Assembly: GCF_003208175.1 (NCBI RefSeq)
Contig: NZ_QKMR01000029.1
Location: 1 to 41,661, forward strand
Reading direction: 5' to 3'
Length of the DNA stretch: 41,661 nt
Source of the DNA: Ruminiclostridium sufflavum DSM 19573
GTDB lineage: Bacteria; Bacillota; Clostridia; Acetivibrionales; DSM-1351
Shown here: positions 1 through 7,858 of the stretch, one piece after another
Layout: each line of letters opens with the position of its first letter
How positions within the stretch are numbered: the stretch's first letter is position 1
Translations under genes and position numbers: made by a program
The notes under the pieces: generated by a model
Told to the model about the DNA's origin: nothing
What the model saw: only the letters and a program-made list of their open reading frames with translations
Databases searched by the model: none

Positions 1-1
1 A

Positions 2-178
2 CATGCAAATTTAAAGTATAAGTTTGGGAACAGACATTTTTGGGCAGAAGGATATTATATAAGCACAGTAGGTTTAAACGAAGCAACTATTAGGAAGTAT
101 ATCCAAGAGCAGGAGAAGCACGATATTATGGTGGATAAACTAAGTGTAAAAGAGTATGAAGACCCCTTCAAGGGGTAG
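2..178 (+). CDS. tnpA: IS200/IS605 transposase TnpA, C-terminal fragment
   Basis: Only the last 58 codons are inside the window; the gene begins upstream. The translation contains FGNRHFWAEGYYISTVG followed by NEATIRKYIQEQ, the strongly conserved C-terminal part of IS200-type Y1 single-strand transposases. The helix carrying YI..Q lies just after the region of the catalytic tyrosine. These enzymes excise and insert single-stranded circles by a tyrosine-DNA intermediate. The stop codon sits at the foot of a small hairpin (163-175), so the 3' end of the gene is also part of the structured right end. Whether the full gene is intact cannot be seen. Confidence 0.85.
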   Translation, partial: HANLKYKFGNRHFWAEGYYISTVGLNEATIRKYIQEQEKHDIMVDKLSVKEYEDPFKG

Positions 179-320
179 CAAGTAGTACGTTTGTCCCTTT
201 AGGGGCGGCAAAGATGGCAAGGGCAATAGTAGCTTGAACAAAGTGAAAGCCAGCGTCTTTAGGCGCTAGCCGGTAACAAGCCCTTATAGGGCTAGCACAA
301 GCCACCCGTTTTACGGGTGG
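163..320 (+). other. Row of five hairpins forming the IS200 right end
   Basis: Five short inverted repeats follow each other: 163-175 (CCCCTT/AAGGGG), 195-205 (CCCTTTAGGGG), 252-266 (AGCG/CGCT), 279-293 (AGCCC/GGGCT) and 302-320 (CCACCCG/CGGGTGG). The first four are followed by a similar AGC or GGC plus A-rich linker, so the unit looks iterated. Standard IS200 right ends need only one hairpin, so this tail is unusually long. It may be a structured RNA read through from tnpA or a chain of decoy ends. No TnpB gene is present here, so a guide RNA role has no partner in view. Confidence 0.55.
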
Positions 321-347
321 TCATGACTATCAGAGAGGTAATTTTAA

Positions 348-1211
348 ATGGATACGATTCTAAAAAACTTAAAAAATTTTACGGCTAAACGAAAGGTAGG
401 AGTAATCCCCGGTTTCGGTTTGTCAATTGGGATTACGATAACCTTGATCAGCTTCATTGTGGTTATACCTCTTCTGTCGGTTTTAGTTGCAATTTCCGGA
501 TTTACCTGGAAAGAATTTTGGGACTGCATAACTGATAAAATGGTGCTGCATGCTTATCAAGTCAGCTTTGTATGTTCGTTTATTGCGGCGCTTATCAACT
601 GTGTGTTCGGATTAATTCTGGCTTGGGTACTGACAAGATATAAATTTCCGGGGCGCAGGCTTCTTGACGGGCTTATAGAGCTGCCTTTTGCACTGCCAAC
701 CGCAGTAGCGGGCATTGCGCTGACGACAATATATGCCGACCAAGGCTGGATAGGCTCGTTGTTTAAGCCTCTGGGAGTAAAGATATCTTACACTCTAATC
801 GGCATTACGATTGCTTTGATTTTTATCGGTATACCGTTTGTGGTGCGTTCGGTGCAGCCTGTCCTTGAAAAGCTGGATTCTCAATATGAGGAAGCGGCTG
901 AAATGCTGGGAGCATCACGCTTGAGAACTTTTTTTAAGGTTATTTTCCCCGAAATCCTTCCCGCTTTGCTTACCGGATTTGGCTTGGCATTTTCACGAGG
1001 GCTGGGGGAATACGGAAGCGTGGTTTTTATAGCGGGAAATATCCCATACAAAACGCAGATAGCCCCATTGATTATAATGGGCAAGCTTGAACAATTCAGC
1101 TATGCTGGTGCAACTGCCATTGCTCTTGTAATGATTGTTTTTGCGTTTATACTTTTGTTTGCAATCAATTTTATACAAGGCCGCATGAATAAAGCTGCAA
1201 AAAACAGCTAA
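348..1211 (+). CDS. cysT: Sulfate ABC transporter permease CysT
   Basis: Integral membrane permease of the sulfate/thiosulfate importer, pairing with CysW and driven by CysA. The 287-residue product has about six hydrophobic segments and, near residues 180-215, the EAA loop (EEAAEMLGASRLRTFF, then a GLGEYGSVVFIAG stretch) that docks onto the ATPase and is typical of CysT/ModB permeases. The ATG at 348 follows an AGAGAGG ribosome site. cysW starts 19 bases downstream and cysA overlaps cysW, so this is one operon. No sulfate-binding protein gene is visible. It would normally lie just upstream, where the IS element now sits, or is encoded elsewhere. Confidence 0.93.
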   Translation: MDTILKNLKNFTAKRKVGVIPGFGLSIGITITLISFIVVIPLLSVLVAISGFTWKEFWDCITDKMVLHAYQVSFVCSFIAALINCVFGLILAWVLTRYKFPGRRLLDGLIELPFALPTAVAGIALTTIYADQGWIGSLFKPLGVKISYTLIGITIALIFIGIPFVVRSVQPVLEKLDSQYEEAAEMLGASRLRTFFKVIFPEILPALLTGFGLAFSRGLGEYGSVVFIAGNIPYKTQIAPLIIMGKLEQFSYAGATAIALVMIVFAFILLFAINFIQGRMNKAAKNS

Positions 1212-1230
1212 AGGCACAGGAGGTCTGACA

Positions 1231-2064
1231 ATGAAACAAGAAATAAAATCTAGTGTTACAAGAATAGTCTTGATTGCACTGTGCGTCATTTTTGTTGGCG
1301 TGATGCTGATTGTGCCGCTGGCAAGCGTACTTGTTTATTCGCTGCGTGAGGGCTGGGAGGTTTTCAGCAGTACAATTAGTGACAAATACACAATAGCCGC
1401 ACTGAAGCTGACGTTATACGCCGCAGTAATCGCTGTTGCTTTCAACACGATATTTGGCCTGTTTTCATCTTGGGCAATAACAAAATTCCGTTTCAAGGGA
1501 AAAAATTTTCTGACAACGCTCATTGATATTCCGTTTGCTATTTCTCCGGTTATTGCCGGTTTGATATTTATCCTTATATTCGGACGTATTGGCTGGGCAT
1601 ATGATTTTTTCAACAATCACAGCATAAAAGTTGTATTTGCCGTTCCCGGCATCGTGCTTGCAACGATTTTTGTTACTTTTCCTTTCATCTCACGTGAGCT
1701 TATACCTCTAATGCACTCCCAAGGCTCAGAAGAGGAGGAAGCAGCTGCCCTGATGGGAGCGAAGGGACTTACTATTTATCGAAGGATAACATTGCCTCAT
1801 ATAAAATGGGGTCTCTTGTACGGAATTATACTTTGCACAGCACGTGCCTTGGGTGAATTTGGTGCGGTATCGGTGGTCTCCGGCAAAATCCGCGGGAAAA
1901 CAAACACACTTCCCCTGCATGTTGAGCAGCTGTTTCAGGAATTTCATCTGACCGCTTCTTTCGCGGCGGCATCAATTCTGGTGTTAATTGCAATTATTAT
2001 TTTGATTTTAAAGAATATTGTTGAGTATAAGGGAAAAAAGGAGGAAAACTTTCGTGTACGTTGA
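1231..2064 (+). CDS. cysW: Sulfate ABC transporter permease CysW
   Basis: Second membrane subunit of the sulfate importer, 277 residues. It shows the same architecture as CysT: an N-terminal membrane helix, a hydrophobic core, and the EAA loop around residues 168-185 (EEEAAALMGAKGLTIYRR), followed by ALGEFGAVSVVSG, the CysW-type signature. The ATG has an AGGAGG site 6-7 bases ahead. Its last 11 bases overlap the cysA start, indicating translational coupling. Assignment to CysW rather than CysT rests on gene order and the ALGEFGAVSVVSG form; both belong to one family. Confidence 0.92.
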   Translation: MKQEIKSSVTRIVLIALCVIFVGVMLIVPLASVLVYSLREGWEVFSSTISDKYTIAALKLTLYAAVIAVAFNTIFGLFSSWAITKFRFKGKNFLTTLIDIPFAISPVIAGLIFILIFGRIGWAYDFFNNHSIKVVFAVPGIVLATIFVTFPFISRELIPLMHSQGSEEEEAAALMGAKGLTIYRRITLPHIKWGLLYGIILCTARALGEFGAVSVVSGKIRGKTNTLPLHVEQLFQEFHLTASFAAASILVLIAIIILILKNIVEYKGKKEENFRVR

Positions 2065-3112
2065 GTTGAGAAATGTCAATAAGACTTTTGGGAGCTTTAA
2101 AGCATTGGATGAAATTTCAATTTCGATAGAAAAAGGAACGCTGGTGGCATTGCTTGGGCCTTCCGGAAGCGGGAAAACCACTATTTTGCGTTCGATTGCA
2201 GGGCTGGAAAGACCGGATTCCGGTGAAATTTATATAGATGGTAAGCTTGTCAATGATATCCCAGCCGCAAAAAGAGGCGTGGGCTTTGTTTTTCAAAATT
2301 ATGCTCTTTTCAGGTATATGACGGTTTTTGATAACATTGCCTTTGGGCTCAAAATTCAAAAGCATAGCAAGGAATATATTGAAAAGCGTGTGTCGGAATT
2401 AATTTCACTCATCGGGTTAGAGGGCTTGGAGAAACGCTATCCGCATCAATTGTCGGGCGGTCAGAAGCAGAGAGTTGCGTTTGCCCGGGCCCTTGCCCCC
2501 AACCCGCACCTTTTGCTGCTTGACGAGCCTTTTGCCGCCATTGATGCCAAAATCCGCAAGGAGCTTCGCACGTGGCTCAGGGAAACCATCAGCAAGGTCG
2601 GGATAACAAGCATATTTGTTACGCATGATCAGGAAGAAGCAATTGAAGTTTCGGATAAAATTATTTTGACCAATAATGGCCGCATTGAGCAAACCGGATC
2701 ACCGCTCGAAATATACCGCAATCCCAAAACGCCTTTTGCTGCCAAATTCGTTGGGGAGGGTACATCAATCAGCAATTATGATAAAATCCGGGGATTTCAG
2801 ATTACAAAGGGATTCAGCAGCGCTATTATCAGACCTGAGTTTGTGGGAGTGTCAAAGCCGGGAAAATCACTTTATCCGAATACAACGGATCGCGGAGTTG
2901 TTGAGAGCTCTTTTTTTCGGGGTAACAGCCAAGAACTGCATATCCATCTATACGGCATAAAAATTATTGCGGACTATTCATTGGAAGAAGAACCTTTTCA
3001 AATCGGCGAAGCCGTCGATGTAATTATAAACCGTTTGTTCCTTTATAATGAATCACAGGTTTTGTCCGTTGAAAATCAAAATCTAAAAAATATCAATTCT
3101 GTGGTTATATGA
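2054..3112 (+). CDS. cysA: Sulfate ABC transporter ATP-binding protein CysA
   Basis: ATPase of the CysTWA sulfate importer, on the cytoplasmic face of the membrane. Visible motifs are Walker A GPSGSGKTT (about residues 35-43), Q-loop FQNYALF, signature LSGGQKQR (about 132-139), Walker B LLLLDEP and the H-loop in FVTHD. A C-terminal beta-rich part (from about 240) resembles the TOBE-like regulatory domain of this family. The chosen start is the GTG at 2054, preceded by AAAGGAGG and opening directly into YVELRNVNKTFG. An upstream ATG at 2018 lies inside cysW and would add a tail unlike the family. The length is 352 residues, normal for CysA. Confidence 0.93.
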   Translation: MYVELRNVNKTFGSFKALDEISISIEKGTLVALLGPSGSGKTTILRSIAGLERPDSGEIYIDGKLVNDIPAAKRGVGFVFQNYALFRYMTVFDNIAFGLKIQKHSKEYIEKRVSELISLIGLEGLEKRYPHQLSGGQKQRVAFARALAPNPHLLLLDEPFAAIDAKIRKELRTWLRETISKVGITSIFVTHDQEEAIEVSDKIILTNNGRIEQTGSPLEIYRNPKTPFAAKFVGEGTSISNYDKIRGFQITKGFSSAIIRPEFVGVSKPGKSLYPNTTDRGVVESSFFRGNSQELHIHLYGIKIIADYSLEEEPFQIGEAVDVIINRLFLYNESQVLSVENQNLKNINSVVI

Positions 3113-3130
3113 ACCGAAATTTTAATAACA

Positions 3131-3156
3131 GCCCCGCCAAAAGCTGCGGGGCTTGT
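3131..3156. terminator. Hairpin between convergent operons
   Basis: GCCCCGC and GCGGGGC form a 7-bp GC-rich stem with an 8-nt loop, just after cysA and before the convergent end of the ABC ATPase gene. The following T stretch is short and interrupted (TTGTTG), so termination may be partial; it could serve both strands. Confidence 0.6.
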
Positions 3157-3203
3157 TGCTATGTGAAGTGTTGACATGGAGGACATCGCCTGCCGGAAGC
3201 CGA

Positions 3204-3950
3204 TTACAGCCGTTCAAAGCTATAGCTTTGTTCCAGCCGCACTTTTATGCCGAACGCCTGCTCCAGTATGCCGAGGTCCAAAATATTCCGAGGGGTGCCG
3301 ACCGCCAGCAAGCTTCCCGCTTGCATTACCGCAAGCTGATCGGCACAGCTCAGTGCCAGATTCAAATCATGAAGCACAGCTGCAATAGCTCTTCCATCGG
3401 ATTTTAATGCACTGAGCAGTTCTATAAGCTCCAGCTGATGTTCAATATCCAAATAGGTAGTCGGTTCGTCAAGAAGCACTGTTTTTGTGTCTTGAGCCAG
3501 CAGCATGGCAAGGTATGCCTTTTGCTGCTCACCGCCGGAAAGCTTGGCGAAAAGCTTCTTTCTGTGTGAGATTATACCTGCACGTTCCATTGCTGACTCT
3601 GCCAGCTTACGGTCTTTGACCGTATATACGCGCGGATATCCGAGCCACGGAAAACGCCCGTGAAGGACCAGGGCCTCCACAGTTATATCCGGCATGGTAC
3701 GCGCCTGCGGCAGGTATGATATTTTTTGCGCGATTTCCTGACGGGACAGTGCGGCAAGGCTTTGCTTGTCCAGTAAAAGCTCTCCTGCTCTTTTAGCAAG
3801 CTGGCCGCAGGCGAGCTTCAACAGAGTGCTTTTTCCGCAGCCGTTTTGCCCGATAATTACAGTGATTTTTCCTTCCGGGAAGCATAAAGAAACATCCTGT
3901 ACGATATTACTTCCGCTATACCCACCGGAAAGGTTTTTGAGATCAAGCAT
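3204..3950 (-). CDS. FecE/BtuD-type ABC transporter ATPase
   Basis: ATP-binding subunit of an iron-chelate/corrinoid importer, 248 residues. Motifs are Walker A GQNGCGKST (near residues 34-42), signature LSGGEQQKAYLAMLLAQ, Walker B TVLLDEPTTYLD and H-loop VLHDLN. The DEPTTYLDI form is characteristic of the FecE/FhuC/BtuD branch. The start at 3950 (MLDLKNLSGG) has AAAGGAGG ahead of it. The longer upstream frame only overlaps the permease gene. Its start overlaps the permease 3' end by 8 bases. It is the last gene of the minus-strand operon headed by the LacI-family regulator. Substrate (ferric siderophore, heme, cobalamin or another metal chelate) cannot be decided. Confidence 0.9.
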   Translation of the reverse strand: MLDLKNLSGGYSGSNIVQDVSLCFPEGKITVIIGQNGCGKSTLLKLACGQLAKRAGELLLDKQSLAALSRQEIAQKISYLPQARTMPDITVEALVLHGRFPWLGYPRVYTVKDRKLAESAMERAGIISHRKKLFAKLSGGEQQKAYLAMLLAQDTKTVLLDEPTTYLDIEHQLELIELLSALKSDGRAIAAVLHDLNLALSCADQLAVMQAGSLLAVGTPRNILDLGILEQAFGIKVRLEQSYSFERL

Positions 3951-4959
3951 TTCGGTGCCTCCTTTCCCGAAAAAGAATCCAGAGAAAAAACGGTACGCCA
4001 AAAAATGAAACCAGAATGCCTACCGGCAATTCAAATGGTGCGAAAACCGTGCGGGCGATGGTATCACAAAGAATTAAAAAGCTTGCGCCAATAAGAGCAG
4101 ATGTGAAAAGTATCAGTCGGCGGCTGCCTTTTATAAGCATTCGTGTGATATGCGGAACAATCAGCCCGATAAAGCCCAACAAACCGGAAAAGCTTACCGC
4201 CGCACCCGCAAGCGCTGCTGCCAGCATCAGAAAAAGGAAACGATAAAATCGTACGTTCAATCCAAGAGAGAGAGCCGTGCTTTCGCCCAATCCCAGAACA
4301 TCCAGTTCACCGCCCAGCAGAGTCGCTGCTAAAGTGCCGATTAATATAAGAATTCCGGCCGGAAATAAAATCTGAGGGGTTACGCCTGTAAATCCCCCTG
4401 TCTGGAAATCGTGCATTCCGATGAGAACATCGGGAAACAGTGCTGTGATTGTGTTGATTCCTGCTGTCATCAGGCTTCCGATTGCAACACCCGATAAAAT
4501 CAGCGTTATTTTAGATAATCCCGCCTTTTTTGCGATGCCGTATACCGATAGAACAGTGGCGAGCGCACCTATAAATGCCGCCAAAGGCAGCAGCATAACG
4601 GCGTAGGGAAGAAACACGGCAAATATGGCGGTGAATAATCCGGCTCCTGCGTTTACGCCCAAAATTCCGGGGCTTGCAAGAGGATTGTTCAGCACAGTTT
4701 GAATGATTACACCTGAAACCGCAAGCCCTGTTCCGCTCAAGGCTGCCGCAAAGAGCCGCGGCAGCCGGACATGCAAAAGAATACGCCCTGAGCTTGACGA
4801 GTCTCCCTCAAAAATTCCCTGGACAATCTGTGCGGGAGATAAGTCCGCCGCACCTAGACACAGGCTGAGAAACGCGGAAAAAATCAGAATAATGAGGCAG
4901 GCACTGATAACCGCAAAGCTTTTATTTTTCGTCATAGAGTATACCATAAAGCCTTTCAT
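3943..4959 (-). CDS. FecCD/BtuC-type ABC transporter permease
   Basis: Membrane channel of the same importer, 338 residues, with about nine or ten hydrophobic segments. Family marks are VRLPRLFAAALSGTGLAVSG near the N-terminus, NPLASPGILGVNAGAG, GLLGFIGLIVPHITRML and a C-terminal GVPFFLWIL. All are typical of FecCD permeases. Three in-frame ATGs (4959, 4947, 4935) are possible; the first has a GGAGAAAG site and is used here. The gene overlaps the 3' end of the binding-protein gene by up to 38 bases, a sign of tight coupling. Confidence 0.92.
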   Translation of the reverse strand: MKGFMVYSMTKNKSFAVISACLIILIFSAFLSLCLGAADLSPAQIVQGIFEGDSSSSGRILLHVRLPRLFAAALSGTGLAVSGVIIQTVLNNPLASPGILGVNAGAGLFTAIFAVFLPYAVMLLPLAAFIGALATVLSVYGIAKKAGLSKITLILSGVAIGSLMTAGINTITALFPDVLIGMHDFQTGGFTGVTPQILFPAGILILIGTLAATLLGGELDVLGLGESTALSLGLNVRFYRFLFLMLAAALAGAAVSFSGLLGFIGLIVPHITRMLIKGSRRLILFTSALIGASFLILCDTIARTVFAPFELPVGILVSFFGVPFFLWILFRERRHRNA

Positions 4960-5857
4960 AGCTTTCTCCCCAGCGGTTATTCGGCTTCAGATGGAATAAG
5001 TCCTTCGGCAAAATAAAATTCTGTTTGTTTTTCACTGCTGTCAGTCCTGACCACGCGGGATTTGCTTCCAGTGTTTCTTCCAGAACCTTCAGCGCCTTTT
5101 CTTCTGATTCCCCCATTGTAACGGAGAAAATGAAGTTAGGGTCTTCCTGTATGATTGTTTCCATGCTAAGATTTTTCAAAAGGCTGCTCTGGCTGTCTGC
5201 GATGTTGATGCAGCCTAAATCCTTTAGCATTGCACCTGCCATTGTGTCGCTGTTTCGTGCTGTAGCGGAAGTGGAATTTACACGGACAAACAGCACCCTT
5301 GGATGTGAGGCTGCCCGATTTGCTTTTGAAATTACTTTGTCAATCCTTGATTTTACGGCGATGCCGTTGCTTTCGTAAAGATCCCTTCGTCCTGTAATAT
5401 CCGTGCAGATTTTCAGCATATCCAAATATTCACCGAATACTTCCACATCAAAATATGCTGTTGTAATTCCCGCCGCCTTTAACTGGTCGTACAGCTTGAC
5501 ATGAGCGGAGATGCTTTTTGAGAGAAGCACCAAATCTGGCTCCAAGGCTATAATCTGCTCCAAGCTGGGACTGTGCAGCCTGCCTACATCATGAACACTC
5601 TCGTCAAGTGCAGGCCCGTCTGTAAAAGCGTCCTGCGTTGTGCCGATTAGATTGCCTCCGGCCAAAAGCCAAGTTTCCGCAAAGCTGCCGGACAAGGCGA
5701 TCACCCTGTCAGCCTTATGTACCGTAACATTGTGTCCCAGTGCGTCCACGAAGGAAGCCTTTGTATTGTCAGGCTGCTTCAGAGATGTGCCTGACTGATT
5801 GCATCCCGTCAGAAGTAAAATTAACAAGATTAAAATGGCTGTAAGTCTATATTTCAT
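4922..5857 (-). CDS. Metal-chelate/corrinoid-binding lipoprotein
   Basis: Extracytoplasmic substrate-binding subunit of the importer, 311 residues. It has a lipoprotein signal peptide with lipobox LLLTGC near residues 15-20, so it is probably tethered to the outer face of the membrane. The body reads as a BtuF/FepB-type helical-backbone fold (DALGHNVTVHKADRVIALS and LEQIIALEPDLVLLS are family-like). The ATG overlaps the stop of the chelatase gene in an ATGA arrangement. The ligand is unknown. Coupling to a CbiK-type chelatase makes a cobalt or iron chelate, or a corrinoid, plausible. Confidence 0.88.
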   Translation of the reverse strand: MKYRLTAILILLILLLTGCNQSGTSLKQPDNTKASFVDALGHNVTVHKADRVIALSGSFAETWLLAGGNLIGTTQDAFTDGPALDESVHDVGRLHSPSLEQIIALEPDLVLLSKSISAHVKLYDQLKAAGITTAYFDVEVFGEYLDMLKICTDITGRRDLYESNGIAVKSRIDKVISKANRAASHPRVLFVRVNSTSATARNSDTMAGAMLKDLGCINIADSQSSLLKNLSMETIIQEDPNFIFSVTMGESEEKALKVLEETLEANPAWSGLTAVKNKQNFILPKDLFHLKPNNRWGESYERLYGILYDEK

Positions 5858-6543
5858 TTATTAATCCCCTCGTAAATAGATTGCTCAATTGATGCGAATA
5901 TCATTTCTCGTATAGGAGGATAAGCTAAAAGACCCTTGTCCACGCAGCTAGTTTTAATACCTTGCTGTTCCAGCAGGCTGCGCCAGCTTCCCTCCGTATC
6001 ACCTGTAATTTCTTCTTTAACATGCTTCCCGGCGGTCATCATAAGCGGGACAAGAAGAATTGAATTAACGGAGTGATGCAGAATTTCCGATAAAGCTGTT
6101 TCAAGCTTGGGATTACCGTCCAATACGCCCATGAAGGCGGTTAGAGATTTTTTCTTCAAGGCGAGATATAGCTTGCGATAGATTTCACCGGCAGGATGCG
6201 AGGTTCCGTGTCCGATAAACAAGACAGTTTTACCGCAATATTCCCTTTCCAATATATCTGCCAGTTTTTCAATGCGTTCATTATCCGGCAGCAATGGGTG
6301 TCCGACGGCAGTAGTATCCCCAAAAGCCTTTGCTTCCGAGCGTATTTTATCATATTCAATGCCGGTCAGCAGAAAAGCCGGTTGCACCAGTACCCTTCTC
6401 AGTCCGATTTGTTTCAGTCCCTCGGCCGCTGAACGGGCAAATGAAATTTTATAATCAGGAAATCGGTGTGCGGCTTCTTTTGCAAAATCAGAAAGGTTAC
6501 CGAACCCCACAAGCAAAATTCCGGCTTGCTTTTTTTGTTCCAT
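5854..6543 (-). CDS. CbiK-type sirohydrochlorin metal chelatase
   Basis: Class II chelatase that inserts a metal (Co2+, possibly Fe2+) into sirohydrochlorin. The 229-residue product shows both histidine motifs known from CbiK: FIGHGTSHPAGEIYRKL near residue 110 and LLVPLMMTAGKHVKEEITG near 170. The start is the ATG at 6543, with AAGGTGA 6 bases ahead; a TTG at 6558 is an alternative. In an operon facing a siroheme-dependent sulfite reductase, the inferred job is to complete siroheme. CbiK proteins are classically cobalt chelatases of B12 synthesis, so cobalt is also possible. The methyltransferase making precorrin-2 is not in the window. Confidence 0.85.
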   Translation of the reverse strand: MEQKKQAGILLVGFGNLSDFAKEAAHRFPDYKISFARSAAEGLKQIGLRRVLVQPAFLLTGIEYDKIRSEAKAFGDTTAVGHPLLPDNERIEKLADILEREYCGKTVLFIGHGTSHPAGEIYRKLYLALKKKSLTAFMGVLDGNPKLETALSEILHHSVNSILLVPLMMTAGKHVKEEITGDTEGSWRSLLEQQGIKTSCVDKGLLAYPPIREMIFASIEQSIYEGINK

Positions 6544-6570
6544 CCAATTCACCTTCAAGCTTGGTTAAGT

Positions 6571-6587
6571 CATCGGCTTTGCCGATG
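6571..6587. other. Perfect hairpin between regulator and chelatase genes
   Basis: CATCGGC-TTT-GCCGATG is a 7-bp perfect stem with a 3-nt loop between the stop of the LacI-type gene and the chelatase start. No T run follows on the minus strand, so it may be a processing or partial attenuation site rather than a terminator. Confidence 0.4.
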
Positions 6588-6595
6588 CAATATTC

Positions 6596-7624
6596 TTATA
6601 TGTAGCTGCCTTTGTCAATATATCCTTGAGGCCATACGCTTTCCCGTTCAATTAACTTGCTGGGAAGGATAATTTTAACCGGCAGCTTATGTCCTTTATT
6701 AATACGGTCAAGCAATATGTTTACCGCAATAGTTCCCATTTCGACGGCGGGCATTTCGACAGTGGTAAGCATAGGTGAAACATAGGCGGAAAGTTCGATG
6801 TTGTCCATGCCGATGACCGAAAGGTCCTCAGGGATTTTTATCCTTGATTCCCTGAACCGGCGCATAGCAGCGATAGCAATTGAATCAGAAGCGCAGAAAA
6901 CAGCCGTCGGTAAGGTTTTCCACTTTTTAAGCAGCTGCTCCGCGGCAGAATATCCGCCTTCCACTGTATGAGGCACATTGATGGCACAAAGCTGCTCCTG
7001 TCTGGCGGATATTTTTTTCATAGCTTCCGCATATGCTTGAAAGCGTACTTCATTTGTTGTTTCACCAAAGTAAGCAATGTGTTTATGCCCGTTTTTTAAC
7101 AGTAGTGTCATGGCTTTTTCAGTTGCTTCCCGACCATCGCATATCACTTGGTCAAAAGCTGTATCGAGGGGGTTTCTTCCCACATAAACGACGTTTTTAT
7201 AACGCTGCTCGATTGCCTTAATTTGACTTTCATTGATTCTTCCTATTACAATAGCGTTGCCAAAATTGCCTTTGTCATCCAAAAAGGAAGAATCGTAATT
7301 TGAGGTCAGAATATTAGAAACGACAACCTCCACGCTCAAGGAATGCTGCTCGACCGCTCTTGTAATCTGCTCAAAAAACGGATTTTCACTGATGTTTTTC
7401 ACCCGGCCTAAAACGCAGACAATGCTGTTGCGTTTATGCTTAGCTGCATTTGCTTGCTTCAGACTTTTTGCGTTTTGGTTAGGCACATATTCATACTCAC
7501 GTATGACTGCCCAAACGCGGTCGCGTACTTCTTTTGAGGCAAAGCTGTTGTCAGGTGAATTGATAATGCGTGAAACTGTCGAGGCTGATACTCCGGCAAT
7601 TTCCGCGATTTGTTTGATGGTCAA
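6596..7624 (-). CDS. LacI-family transcriptional regulator
   Basis: DNA-binding repressor of LacI/GalR type, 342 residues. Residues 1-56 form the classic helix-turn-helix and hinge helix (MTIKQIAEIAGVSASTVSRI, then VPNQNAKSLK), followed by a periplasmic-binding-protein-like sensor domain (ASDSIAIAAMRRFRE, SVIGMDNIELSAYVSP). The start is a TTG at 7624 with GGAGGG 7 bases ahead; an in-frame ATG does not exist nearby. It heads the chelatase/importer operon and diverges from the aprA operon. Half-sites in the shared intergenic region overlap both promoters, so it probably represses itself and sulfate reduction. Its effector is unknown; a LacI-type regulator of sulfur genes is uncommon compared with CymR or CysB. 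Confidence 0.92.
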   Translation of the reverse strand: MTIKQIAEIAGVSASTVSRIINSPDNSFASKEVRDRVWAVIREYEYVPNQNAKSLKQANAAKHKRNSIVCVLGRVKNISENPFFEQITRAVEQHSLSVEVVVSNILTSNYDSSFLDDKGNFGNAIVIGRINESQIKAIEQRYKNVVYVGRNPLDTAFDQVICDGREATEKAMTLLLKNGHKHIAYFGETTNEVRFQAYAEAMKKISARQEQLCAINVPHTVEGGYSAAEQLLKKWKTLPTAVFCASDSIAIAAMRRFRESRIKIPEDLSVIGMDNIELSAYVSPMLTTVEMPAVEMGTIAVNILLDRINKGHKLPVKIILPSKLIERESVWPQGYIDKGSYI

Positions 7625-7665
7625 CCGGGTTCCCTCCCAAATAAATAATTTAACAGAATAAATAT

Positions 7666-7694
7666 ATTATAAAATTTTTCTGGAAGCTGCGCAA
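7666..7694 (-). promoter_or_regulatory. Promoter of the LacI-regulator operon
   Basis: On the minus strand, TTGCGC (7694-7689) and TATAAT (7671-7666) are separated by exactly 17 bases, a good sigma-A-type promoter. The -35 box lies within CGCAACGA on the plus strand, a near match to the half-sites at 7709-7803, which suggests autorepression. Confidence 0.6.
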
Positions 7695-7708
7695 CGAAAA
7701 TTTAGTAA

Positions 7709-7803
7709 ATCGTTTGCGTTATTTTTCGGATATAATTGTTGATTTTTCTATTGATACTTGAGCAATCGGTTGCGTAAATTGCTATTGCTGTTTATCGTTT
7801 GCG
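7709..7803. promoter_or_regulatory. Three LacI-type operator half-sites
   Basis: ATCGTTTGCG occurs at 7709-7718 and 7794-7803 and ATCGGTTGCG at 7765-7774, all in the same orientation. The reverse complement, CGCAAACGAT, is the core of LacI/GalR-family operators. The middle copy is part of the palindrome GCAATCGGTTGC (7762-7773). Binding is inferred from the adjacent LacI-type gene, not shown. Confidence 0.6.
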
Positions 7804-7814
7804 AATTTTATAAT
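7785..7814 (+). promoter_or_regulatory. Promoter of the aprA sulfur operon
   Basis: TTGCTG (7785-7790) and TATAAT (7809-7814) are 18 bases apart and lie about 45 bases before the aprA start. The operator half-site at 7794-7803 sits in the spacer, where a bound repressor would block RNA polymerase. Confidence 0.6.
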
Positions 7815-7858
7815 ATTACTATCAAAAATAATCAAAACAGTTTGGCAGGTGCTATATT

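Larger units (their letters stand above)
1..327 (+). mobile_element. IS200/IS605-family element, right part only
   Basis: The left edge of the window cuts an IS200/IS605-type insertion sequence. What remains is the end of the Y1 transposase followed by about 145 nt of hairpin-rich, non-coding right end. The last hairpin, CCACCCG-TTTTA-CGGGTGG at 302-320, is typical of the subterminal hairpin such elements use to mark their right end. The exact cleavage point is inferred to lie shortly after it (about 320-327). The element ends only about 20 bases before the cysT start codon, so it has replaced or displaced whatever normally sits upstream of cysT. Confidence 0.75.

Noticed and set aside
163-320. 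Guide (omega) RNA of a TnpB element
   Set aside because: Only a TnpA fragment is visible and no TnpB gene precedes the hairpins within the window.
2018-2053. Upstream ATG start of cysA
   Set aside because: It lies in cysW and lacks a ribosome site; the GTG at 2054 has one and opens directly into the family's first strand.
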